The notes below the pieces were generated by a model. That model was given only the letters and a program-made list of their open reading frames with translations, had not been told where the DNA came from and did not search any database. A DNA stretch of 64,000 nt, from assembly GCF_026230105.1 (NCBI RefSeq), contig NC_079477.1, positions 20,899,001-20,963,000 on the forward strand, given 5' to 3'. The first letter of the stretch is position 1. Each line of letters opens with the position of its first letter. Positions 15,101 through 28,100 of this stretch are shown here, piece by piece. The DNA comes from Diorhabda sublineata. Its lineage: Eukaryota; Arthropoda; Insecta; Coleoptera; Chrysomelidae. Position numbers and translations under genes: made by a program.

Positions 15101-15740
15101 AATAGTTAATTGTGGAGTAGCATTTTTATTAAAATTATTCGTAGAAAAAAGTTTTGGTGATGCTAAGTTAAATTTTATTTTAGTATTAACAGAGTTTGAG
15201 CCTGAATTTGAGTTAATTGAATCAGAATTTGAGTCAGAATCGTCAGATGTGTCAAGTAAATAATTAATATTTCCTCTATATGACATTAAAAACACTTACA
15301 GCAATAGAATGAAGATCCTTTCCATTGGCTCGGACTGCACAGGAACAACCAATATCCTCTTGATTCTTCCGGTTTCTGGCACAACACACATCTTCTAGTT
15401 GAGTTACTCAGTTCGCCCAACTAAGAGTTCCAATAATTTAACTTTACTTGTTCGAATAGTCAACAAATCGTAGAAACGAACCGAATGTTATGTGCTTTAA
15501 CTTCCGATTGACTATCCTACTGACTGCGCCACTTAACTTTTAATTTACTGGAACCGTGTTTTTAAAAACTAATTTTATTCTAACATAAATTCTACCAACA
15601 ACTTCAATTACAAGAATGATGTTTTTTATTACAAACGTGAATTAAATAATCTTTTAGTAACCACAAAATAAGCAATTCTACAATAAAATAAGTTCTTAAT
15701 CAGCACAATATACTGTCCACCTAACGGCAATGGCGTAGGT

Positions 15741-15811
<71 letters not shown>

Positions 15812-17935
15812 TTCTAAATGTTCTTGATTTCAGATCACTTTAGTTTATTTGATAATTTTTTAAAAGAAAAATTTGCATATAATCAATAGATCGCCTACAT
15901 CATGAATATCAAAATAAGAATAAAATCTAAATAAAAATTTGTTTTAATAAGAAAAATGAATTTTTCCTTAGCTCTTACACTCAAATATGTAGCAGTTATC
16001 AATTAAATTATTTGTAGTTTTATTAGAATTTATAAAATAGAGTTATAAATTTTACTTAAATTATTCAGGTGTTTTTCATTATTTTTATTATTTATTTCGT
16101 TCTTTTAAACCATTTCTAAAAATATTTAAACTTAATAGGTACTTATTTTGTTTAGAAACTTTTAAGTAAAGAAGAACTGGAGAAGAGAGCTTGGAGAAAT
16201 GATCCTCTTCTGAAAAGAAAGTTTTCTCTCTTAGAATCGAGCAGTGATGAAAAAATTAAGAGAAAAAAGAAAGGGAACAGGTATGATATGACACTTTATA
16301 TACATACATTTTTCTTGATAAATAGTTTTGATTGAAGGTCTTTTATAATGTAGTGGCTTTTTTGGCTTCCACTTTGAAGCTATTATCAAGAGAGAGTAGG
16401 GCTAGAAGGGTTAATCATTCAGTGATAAGTGATCCGATTTCGTGGTCCCAATTTACCAACTCCACACAACGATTCACTTCTTTTGGTTATTCCAAGGGCT
16501 CAATCGGCCTACTCCTTGGAATTCTACCAAGAAAATGAAAGCTGTAAAAAATGAATATTATGATAAAAATAATGAAATAAAACAAGGTTATTATTGAGAA
16601 CACCGTGGACACTATCACTGCAGGTTTTAAGTCAATTCAGTTGGCTCAAAACCAGTAGTGATAATCTTCCTTATTCTCGGTAGACTTTCAAGGAGTAGGC
16701 AGATTGAGACATTGAAATCAACCAAAAGGAGTGATTCGATGTGTGGAGAAGGCATATTGAGATCATTAAATCGAATTACCTCATATCTATGAACGAATTA
16801 CCACCCTACCTTCTCTCTCGATTATGGCTTCAAACTGAAAACCAAGTCAAGAAATTTTACATTTTCAATACATTACATTACATTACATCATTTTGACCAC
16901 ACAAAACTTTTCTACTTTTAATGCGCTTAGGTTTTTTCTGTTTCGAAATTAGTTTTTTTTTTATAGTTTTTAAAAGAAAGATAAATTTTGACGTTTTGAC
17001 TTCTTTAAGTTTTTATCAAAATATGATATTGATACTGATAATTTGCTTATTTATATTGATCTATAGATCACCTTCATCATAAAATAAAGATAAAATCAAC
17101 TTAGAACTTTGTTCCAATAAGAAAAATTTATTTTGATATTCATGATGAAGGTGATCAATATAAATAAGCAAATTGTCAGTGTCAATATCATATTTTGATA
17201 AAGACTTAAAGAAAAGTCGAAACGTCGTCAAAATTTATATTTCTTTTAAAAACTAATTTTGAAACGAGACCTAAAATCAAGAAGAACATTTAGATGCATT
17301 AATATATGAAAAGGTCGAAGAAATTTATATATATGAGTAGTTTTGTATTGGGAACGTGGCAAGGAAACACCAACTTCCCTCAATCAACTTCAAATTATTT
17401 TCCAAGCTTTCGAATACTTATGTATTCATCGTATCATCCAGTATCTTCTCCACTACATATTCCATAACAATTTGCGCTAGACTTAAGGAAATTGGAGATC
17501 CCATTGTACATCCGTTCAATTATTGGAAAAAGTTGTCCTTATATTGGAAATAATTATTAGTTTGTACAAGCATAACATCTTCTAGAAATTCGTCATAGCT
17601 GAGTGATGTATGTTGTTTGATTGAATCCCATCTATTTTTAATACGTGTGTTATGAGATCATTAGGAATATTGAGACAAGGTCTATAGATATGATTTTGTA
17701 ATTGCAGGAATATGTATTGTATCTAAAAACTGCTTGAGCATAAATGAGTCTTTTAAGTAAAAACGATTTTTGGTTAGTTTTGATAAACTGTTGGGAAGGT
17801 ATTTGGATAATTTGTAGAAAAGTGACTGGGTATATGACACTATTGGACGCATTGGTATATTCGGTTTATGTAATTTTGGAAGCCCATATAGTTTTTATAT
17901 CTTAATCATCATATATTAATTATTGGTTAGGTTGA

Positions 17936-18031
<96 letters not shown>

Positions 18032-19081
18032 ATGGTATGAATATATCCAAAATAAATTATTAAGTAATAATAAGATATAAATAAAGCAATAAGTTCAGTT
18101 CTGTTATTCGGTTACTTAGAGCAGTTTATCACAATAAAATAAATAACATTCTTTATATTAAGTTTTGGCCAACACTATATTCTAAATTATTATTTAATTT
18201 TGGCAAATCCTGTATAATCAAAGATTTTTAATCCATAAATTGACAGATAAAAACAGGAGCACCAACTTCAAAAATTTATGTGACATACCAACATAAAGTT
18301 TAAGGTTATAAATGATAAAATATAAAAATTTTGACAACTGCAATGATAAAATTAATAACATTTTTTGGCAAGAAAAAAAAGAGTAAAATAATTTTAATTG
18401 AAATCTTGATAAAATGGCATAACATATTCAAAGGATTGATAATTAATAATTGTATAAGTGTAGTAATAAGAAATTAGTGAAAACAATTAAATGAAGTGAA
18501 ATAAGTGAGAATACTCACAAAGGGACAATTTCCAAGATAAAGAAGTTGTGAAAAGGAAAAGAACAGGAGTGGAACTACAGCGGAGTATCTGTTTATTCTG
18601 CAAGGCCGTAACAATTTCCAATTTAAAAAAAAAAAGAAAAAATTAAAAATACAACATAACAAACACTTAAGGTACTGTTCTATTAAGTTTAAGTATTTCT
18701 TTTAGTATATAATATTTGAGTTCACATTTCCATATAATTTAGTTTTATGAGTGTAATTACGAGTATGAATGAATGAGTGAATGTTTGTAAAATAAAATAA
18801 TTGTAATAGCTAGTTAAGAAATTGTATATTTTGAATATTTTATTCATTATAAAGAACAGACCCGGTCTTAAAACTATTATCATCTGACCTTATAACCATA
18901 ACAATTTATCGCAATAAAATTTTTTAATTTGACCTCACAATATAATACCCTGAGAATAAAAAAAATAATAATAACATAATAAAATAAAGAAATTCAAATA
19001 ATTATTAATGGCGCCCAAATTAAAATCTGATTTTATTTAAAAAAAATTTATAAAAATAAACATTGCACATTATCATACCAT

Positions 19082-19121
<40 letters not shown>

Positions 19122-22100
19122 TCGTTAATATAAAATTGTAATATGACTAGATTCTGAGAAATATATATTCCTTTCAAACCAATTTCAACAACAAATCATA
19201 ATTATAAATTATATTTCTGATAATATCAATTACCTATGTACCGAAATCTGAAGAAAAAGTGAAGGGAAATCATAAATTGATTTTCATACAAGTTGACCTT
19301 CTTTTTGGTATGTTCGATGGTGTTACCTATCTACATACCTACGAGGATAGCCCCAGAAGTACCTGAGCCAACAAAGTAAACACAAGAATTTTGGAAGCAA
19401 ATATATTTATTTTTCAACATAATCTCCTTTTAGCTCCATAAACTTTTCCTGGCGATGTACAATAATTTCGATACCCTTATTACAATTCGTCAAGCTCCTC
19501 AAAATAGCCTTAATTGCCGACCGGAAAATATTTGACCACCGAGTCATTTTTCATGTCTGGGAACAGAATATAATCCGAGGAAGCTAAATATGGCGATTAG
19601 TGTGCATAAAGTAGCATCAAACTTCAATTTGCTCATTTTGGCCGTTGCAATAACAGATGTGTGAGCTGGTGCATTGTATTGTCGAAACAACACTTTCTTT
19701 CTAGTTAAATACAACCGTTTTTAATTGACATCTTCACCCAAACGTTGTAATAAGTTCGCATAATACTCGCTGTTGATAGTTTTTCCTTTTTTAAGTTAGT
19801 AGATGAATGAATTGTTTTGATTGTTTGATGGTTATGAAACGTTGCAAAATTTCGGCTCTATTTCTGTGAAACATTGCCAAACATTCGATGGAAACATCTT
19901 CACGACGCTGTTTTTGATCCATTGTAAGCAAACGCGGAACCCATCCAGCGCATAGCTTTCTTATGTCCACATTTTCAATTAATATGCAATGTACGATCAT
20001 CCACTAGACCTTTGTGGATTTTCTTCAACATTTCTGGGATCGTAACCTTATTTGGTCGACCACTGCGATGCTGGTCGTCACAGGTCGTACGCCCTGCTAC
20101 CCAATATTTTACTATTGATGTTGAAGGAGCAGTCTTGCCCACAGTAGAATCTAGTTCAGCTTTTATATTGGTTGTGCTAATGCTTTTCAAATAAAAGTAT
20201 TGTATCATATAACGATGACCAATTTTTTCCATGTTTACAAATTCACTGAAAACGTTCACTGTTGATGGCTGCCAAAAATTGTAATAAAGTTGTCCAGGGC
20301 GTAAATAATATTTGGCACTTCCTTTAGAATTTAACCTGATGCTAATGTGGCGCCACCCTTATTCAACACATTTCAGCTGACACTTTTTCATAAACACGGA
20401 TTGGTCTCCTTACATCTATCCTCTATATGCGAAAGAATTGAATTTACAACGTATCTGGGATGCTCATTACATTGGCCATATATGACAGAGGCATCATATA
20501 AATATATTTGTAAAGAGATTAAATTTCATCAGTACAAGGTTGAATATGGAAACACAAATTACGATTTTAACAAACAAGAAGTTTGCGAACATGATCATGA
20601 TACAATGATGAAAAAAATTATTTTTTCTATTAAGATGACTGTTCTTGTTAAAAACATAAGTAAAAATAATAGGTAGTATTTATATCTATGCATGAATCCC
20701 AGCGCCACTGTTGGATGCATGGAGCTCATACCCAATGTGAAGAAAATCTTAATGTGCAAACGAGTTGAGTTTTGTTCGCAAAAAAGGTCATTAGTTTTGT
20801 GAAAAACAAACTGTTGAAATACTCGGTATAAACATTAGGTAATTGGAAAAAATAAGTATTAAGGCTCCACAATAAAATAATATTTCGGAGACTATTAAAT
20901 AAAATTTTGTATGGTAATATGAAAAACTCACCATATATAAGCTTGAATCCAAATATATAAGTCAAGTGCCGGTGGGAGGGGAGGTCACCCTTCACCGATC
21001 TGATACCTCGATGAAATATATTTTTGTACACTGTTCTAATAAGCAATCGAAATTGATATCATAGGTGAGAAATTTTAACTACAAAACAAATCGTATAAGT
21101 TTGCCTGCGAAAAATCGTTCATAAAATATTATTACTAAGCTATAAAGTTCTAGAATTTTACGTATTTGATAGGTGCGAGAGAGAAAGTAGAGCGTCCGAG
21201 GTCCGTGTGATAGAACAGACACATCACAGCTTGATTCTATTCTTCTTCCCATGCGTCTTCTCATTGAAGGTTGGCGACAACGTTTTTAAATGCCTCTTTA
21301 TCCCTCGCAACATGAAACAATTCTCCGACGCGAAGATTTGTTTATTCTCTTATGTTACGGAGCCAGGATTGAGTAAAATTAATTGACTTAAGAATTGCCA
21401 CATTATCATAGGCATATTTGTTTATATATTATATTTGATAAAAAATATGTCTCATCGAGTTATCAGATCGGCGAAGGTCGATCTCCCACGGCTTCTTCTA
21501 TTAATAGAATTCTGCGAAAAAATGTAACTGTTCACTATTTTTTACCTTTATTCATTCTATTACATACTGGATATCTATATTTTTTATGATACAAGACCAT
21601 TTTGGCTAGAAATTAATTGGTGAATTATTTCAAAATGGACTTTAAATAAATAAATTCCCATTTTCTCTAGTACATCCTTAAGTTTTGTTTCATTTTCTAG
21701 TTAAATAATATTATTAGTTTCAAATATTTGTTATATTTAAATTCAGTATTTCATCAAATAACTTATTATTATTTTGATTATGATGAAATACCAGTTTCTT
21801 TGATTCACAATTGGAAATGGAAATCATACAGTTACCATCTGCTAGAAAGTGTAGGTACAAAATAGCAGTAATTGGATTGCGGGCCACAGATTATGTTGTT
21901 GTTCTGCAAGATGTATGCAGTAAAGTAATTATTTTTACATTTGCAAACTCAGACTATGTCATAGAATTTATTTAAGATGTTGAACATATCTGTTTTGTTT
22001 TGTCTGGTCAGCCTATTTGTCTTTTCTCTCTTATCCCGTCTTTATGTAATATTTATGAATAATATTCAAGAAAATTTTTAAAATTACATTTGGTTTGAGC

Positions 22101-25100
22101 TATTCAAATTTTTAATTATGCAGGTACGAAGATGATACAGAATTTAATATCAACTCGGATGAAATAGAATCTGACAGTGATAATCAAAAGCTACTTGCCA
22201 AGAACAAATCCAAACTAGAAGATAATGAAATTAGTCCTATAAAGAAGAATATACCAATTTCGGATAGTTCGGATTCTGACAGCGATGTTCAATAGTAAGA
22301 AAAATCGAGTATTTTATATTTATTTTTTTAAATGAGCCAACTTGGTAAATTATTGTTCAATTATAAATTATTCTTAACCACCCATTTCTTCTTTGGTAAC
22401 TAATTTTAATGATATCAAAGAAAGTTTATCCTTGTTCACCAATTAATGTTATTGACACGTTGGCAACATCTACAATAAAAACTGAAGTAGTCAGTACCCA
22501 CTTCTTTATTTGTCTCTTGCCTTGATAGCTATTATCTCGTGTTGTCCATATACATTGATAGAGATTAATTTCCATAGTATTAAAAACTACTACTGGAATT
22601 TTTCATGGACCCTTAATAAAACTACGCCTTTATATTTCATGATTATTATTTCCTATTTCCTGTTTATCCCTCTTATATTCTTGATTTTATTCAGTTTAGT
22701 TTTTTCTAACATTCACAGCTTGTGTGAAGAGAAATAAATAGCTGTATTTATTTGTTGTTTTAGCATATCTCCAATCAGACCACGCAGAGATCATGATGAT
22801 GAGAATGGATCTAAGCATTCACAAAAAGGTAGAAGAAACATCAGATCGATTGTTAGTGACAAATGTTTGGCTCAAGAAACTCAACAAGCTAAAAAAGAAG
22901 AATCAGAAAGAATTGAGAGATTGAAAGATAGATCTAAAGTATTGGAATCTTTATCTCAAACACTTAGTAGCCAAGAGAACGAGGTATATCATAATCAGTA
23001 TAAAGGCGATAATACAAAAAAACTAATCTTTTTTTGTAAAAATAGAATGTAATATTATTTTTTTAGGAAGAAAAACCTCTAGTACTGGACATTAATGAAA
23101 AGACTGGCGAAATTTTAATACAAGTCCACCCAACGATAACAAAGAAACTAAAGCCTCATCAACGAAAAGGAATTCAGTTTATGTGGAATTCTTGTTATGA
23201 AAGTATTGATCATATTAAGTCTCATCCTGGATCTGGATGCATTCTAGCTCATTGTATGGGACTTGGAAAAACGTTACAGGTATACAATTTCTTTTGTATA
23301 AACATAACCATCCAAGTAATTGTTTTCCGATCTTTCCATTACCATGCCACTTTGCCAGTATTCATAATATAGCACCATATTTTAATATACTTGTATGTTT
23401 TGCTGCCATATTAAAGTCTATCTCAAATCTAAATAGTCCAGGAGGAAGTGGCACATGAGTACCAAAATCTATTCGACATCGATTTTCTTATGGAATCCTC
23501 TTTAAATTTCCCCACTGATGATATAAATGTTCGTTGCCATGAGGCAACCTCGTGCCATATTATTTGAGGCGAAATTATATATTTTTATTATATTCTCTAT
23601 TGAAATACAATTAAAAAAACCCTATGACTTTTCGCATCAAATGAATATTTTTGGAAGTTCGAAAAATCTCAAATTTGGGTATTTTTGATTCATAAAAAAT
23701 ATATGAAAGAAGGATACAATATAATTTTTTTTTCTATATACAATAATTAACAATATCCTTATCTCTCAGACTTAATATCCTAACACGTGGGCAGTATATA
23801 TTTTTACTTAAATTTATATGGCTCGTTTCAATTCATATATGTATGGAACCATTTATCAAATTAATTTAATTTTATTTAAGGTTCTTAGTTTAGTTCATAC
23901 TCTATTTTCTTATGAAGAAACGAATACCAAGCATGTTTTAATAGTGTGCCCTTTATCAACTGTTAGTAATTGGAAAAAAGAACTAGGCTTTGCGTTGGAA
24001 GACTTTAAAAATAAGAAGGAAATAAGTCTTTTCACACTTCCGTAAGTAATCAAAAAAGCAATATAATTATCCAATGTAGGAGTAAAAATATTTTGCTCCA
24101 AAAATAATAGGACAGAGATTGCAAAAATTTAATTATTATTTAGCAAGAATTATTTATTATTGGCATTTATTTATACCTAGTCATTGTTTTCTAATTACCG
24201 TGACTTATTTGTTTGCAAATGAGTCATCTACTTTTCTCGCAATTTGTTCTTTTAATAAAATTTAATTTAATTTCCCAGTCAATTTTTTTTCTTTCTTCTA
24301 ACTTTATTTTTTTATATTAGTTTGTTTTTGACACCAGCCTACTTGTATAACCAACTACATAGTATGCCTTCATTTTGCCAATTTTTGAACCTGAATATTT
24401 TCTTCTTTTCAGGAAAATCTGTATCAGAGTTTGAACACAACACGTGATATTTCACTCCATATTAATAGTATGGATAATAATAATTTTTAATGGTTACATT
24501 CAGACATTATTAAAAGATGGAATCTCACTTCCCTATCTTTTTGCCTTTACATTCTTTTTAAATCTTGATGAATTTATTCAGGTGGATCGACATCGAGAAC
24601 AGAGAATTACTCTCCCCGAAGCCATTTCAAAGAACACCTTTCACCAATGCTTTGGCACTGTATGAGGAACATATATTCAAGGAGACACTATACATCACAG
24701 TGCATTACAAACCTAATCTGAACGATAATCTTTGGTGGATGTATGTTCAGACACTGAACCTATTTACATACAACAATGACGATCATATATGAAATACAGT
24801 ACACAATAGATTAATAGGTCAAAGTGTTGGCGAAGTCGATTCACGTCCTTTTCGCACAAGCACATCATTTGGCAGACAACGCACCTCACTTCAACGCAAG
24901 ATGAACGGTTTTGCAAATATTTTCGACGTGATTATACTAATTTGACCTTGTTATATAAGAGTTTAATAGATTAAGTTTGATGTTTATTACTCCAGATCTT
25001 TTCCTTCTATTGTTAAGAAAATTCTCGAAAGGTGGCATTCTTGTATATAATATCATTAACAGAAATTCTTCAATCATAAGATAAGTGCTTTGAAATAATA

Positions 25101-28100
25101 TTTACAAAAATCTAAAAATTAATTCTATTGTATTAAATGAAAAGAAGTGTTCAGTCTGGAATTAATTTAAATTCCACTTGAAACTTATTTCCCCGCACTG
25201 GTAGATAGCATAAATCTGTATTGATTTAACTTTTTAATTATAAGATTTTTTTCATTCTATTTTAGGCACAAAAAAAATATTGAAATGAAATATGAGATTG
25301 TAAAAAAATGGTACTTTAAAACCAAGAAATCGATATTGGTACTTGGTTATGAAGGGTTTGAAACATTAACCAATGAATGTAAATTGGATAAAAAAGCAGA
25401 TGAAAATTTGAAGAGCAGAATTTTGGAAGCCCTTGTTGACCCAGGTATGGTATTGAGAACGTAGATGCGGATAGCAAGGTCATAAAATTGATAAATTTTT
25501 CTTTACATCTAAGCTCAGATGATTCTTATATAATATGATACTGAATTTTTCCAATTCCCCTCTTTAAAATACATTTTGATAAAAATCTACAAAAAGGAGT
25601 TCGAAACAGAATCTAAAAAACAATGTAAGGGTTTATTTTAATTTTAATCACATTTCTGATTTCATTTTTTCAAGCGACTACCAGTTACATCCAAAAAAGG
25701 TTCTTTTGAATTGAGGTCAGGTTACCTTTTCTTGGATTTCGATTTCCTACTCAGGAAATGAAATATACGTTGGTGGTTCCAGTATAAATGATCACAATAT
25801 TGGTCTGACTCGCGAAATTAAAACCACCCCATTGAGCAAACCTTTCATTTGCTCTTTTGTATAACTGAACTCATCTTAAAATATATTTAACCACTTATGG
25901 TGTTATCGCTTCTTCGCCGGTCTGTGCAAAAAGTTGCTGATCCTATTCCCAATTTTATTTCCATAATTCTAATATAGACTTTGAACCATGTTTGCATCAA
26001 AAGGACATTTTTCTCATAGTCACTTCTTTCTAAAACCATCCATTTTATCATTGCCGGTTTTATTTCGCCATTTTCGCAATTTCCTTTTCTCATTCCATCT
26101 ATTGCGTATGTAACTTTATTTTGATTATTTCTTCTATCTCCTCTACTTCTTTTCCTATGTTATATTTTTGTGTAGTACTATCATCAACGTCTGGTTATAT
26201 TTGTCTTCAATTTTTTAATACTATTTGCGTTCGTTTACACCTTTTTATTCTCATTCAAAATCTTCTGTTGCCTATTTTTTTGTAACATTTATTTTTTCTC
26301 CAAATTTCTTTTTTGTCTCTCCTATTTCCTTCTTTTGCATCATTCCTTTTTTGTGATATTCTTCATTGCTTGTATTTTAGTTTGTATCTCTTTTCATATG
26401 CTATTTTCTTTTCCTTAAACACCATTGTTCCACACATCTGTCCATTTGATGTGCTTCTACCATCTTAACGCAATCTTTCTCCAAAATGGTCCTACGAGGA
26501 TGTATTGATATTTAGATAGCCTAGACCAGTTCCATGCATAAACAAAATATTGCGTTACTAAAGCAACGAACAATAACTTATTTGTAGTGCCAGTGTAAAG
26601 TTTGTCGTCAAAAAAGTAAACCAGAGTTACGCAATAAATTAAAAGAAAAAAGTCCACCAAAATTGTGAACATCGAGGAGAATATGTTGAGTAATAAAATA
26701 TTTTGACATTGAAATTTTGTTTGGTTCTATAGTAGGCTAAGAATTTTTCAATATATCCTCGTATTTCTCTTTTAGCGTTCTATTATCTATCGTTCTTTAC
26801 TTTTGATAATTCCAAATTCCAGGAATTATGGAAATCTTCGACGGTATAACAAAAAATATAATTCGATGTATTGTTCATACTGTTTTTTAATGAAACATCA
26901 ACTTTGATTAAAATTTTAGTTGATATAAAAATTTACCACAAATTCATCGTTCATCATTACATAAAATTATGAAAGAAATAAATTTCAAATAAGCTACATA
27001 TGGCACAAGAAAATAATAAAATTGTACTTAGGCTGCCATCATATCATTGTGAATTGAATTCAATGGAATTGATTTGGGCTCAACTAAAAAATGAAGTGGC
27101 CACCAAAATACTACTTTTAAACTAAAAGATGTAAAGGATCTTTTAATGCAAGCCTAGGATTGTGGATGATCTTTGCTGATAATCTGTTCTTTCTCTAGTG
27201 ATAACAGTGAAGCAGATTCTTAGTGAATAATTGTGCATATCTTTATATAAATTCATTTAGTGTTTTTTTAGCTGAAAATAATAGACAATTTAATTAATAG
27301 TTCTGGTATATTGTATAATGTTTATTTGTTACAAATAATGTAATAAAAAATTATGTAAATAGTTCCATGATTTTTATACCTAATCTGATTTCTAAGTACA
27401 AAAATTACTGTTTAGGTTGTTTATTAAGAAATATACCCTTCTTCATATAATTTGGAAAGTTTTATATGTTCTGGTACCTAATATTGCTATGAAATATTCC
27501 TTATTATTGTCCCGTATTTCTTCAATTGTTTCTATGTTCTTTTCGGGTATCATATTTATTTTCCAGATGCATTTTGTTGGTAATGGCTGGTTTTGCTTAG
27601 CATGTTCTCTCTCCTAACTCCTCTGTATTTTCTATTGTTCTCTACTCTTACTAGGTACTACATATTTACCTTTACTCGTCTTTGTTTCCATTTTCCCATT
27701 ATGCTCTGGCAGTTTTTAGGTTTCTTTCCTTAATTATATTATTTTCTTCTTGTAATATATTTATCTTATCGTGTTTTCTTTGTCGGCGAATTCCCTCTTT
27801 TATAAATGTTTTTTAATAATAACAAATATTCTGTTGATATTACTGATGATATGTTTAGAAATATAGCACATTTTGTACCTCCAAGTGTTTTCTAAACAAA
27901 AATATCAAATATTTTAGTATATTTTTCATTTGGTTTGCTTTTGACATTTCGTATGTGAATAATTACGTTTCCAATAAAATAAACAAGAGAAATTAGAGGA
28001 TCCTCAGTTAATTTCTGTTAACAAAGCAATATTTTTAATTTTTCCAGGACCCTCCTTAGTAGTTTGTGATGAAGGTCATTTAATAAAAAATAAAACTGCT

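Larger units (their letters stand above)
9127..15744 (-). mobile_element. Gypsy/errantivirus-type LTR retrotransposon with env-like gene (defective)
   Basis: A 6.6-kb element read on the minus strand. Order from right to left: 5' LTR 15744-15532, tRNA primer site, gag, protease, reverse transcriptase/RNase H, integrase, env-like gene, purine tract, 3' LTR 9321-9127. The primer site begins TGGCGCAGTC, a form found in several insect Gypsy elements. The polypurine tract AAAGGGGGAGG abuts the 3' LTR (9322-9334). The presence of env places it near the errantiviruses (Metaviridae), some of which favour TATATA targets; this one lies in (TA)n. Frameshifts in gag and env and a deletion in the reverse transcriptase make it inactive. 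Confidence 0.9.
25445..28047 (+). other. ATRX: ATRX intron 11
   Basis: 2.6 kb. It holds a mariner 5'-end fragment (26455-26690) and a plus-strand DDE transposase relic (26960-27240). The stretches 25860-26450 and 27420-27800 are pyrimidine-rich on +, and their minus strand reads as broken Lys/Glu-rich frames, perhaps LINE-derived, but I cannot place them. Confidence 0.6.

Noticed and set aside
20347..20676. 109-codon plus-strand ORF in intron 6
   Set aside because: No domain, no splice support, and biased composition typical of A/T-rich intron sequence.
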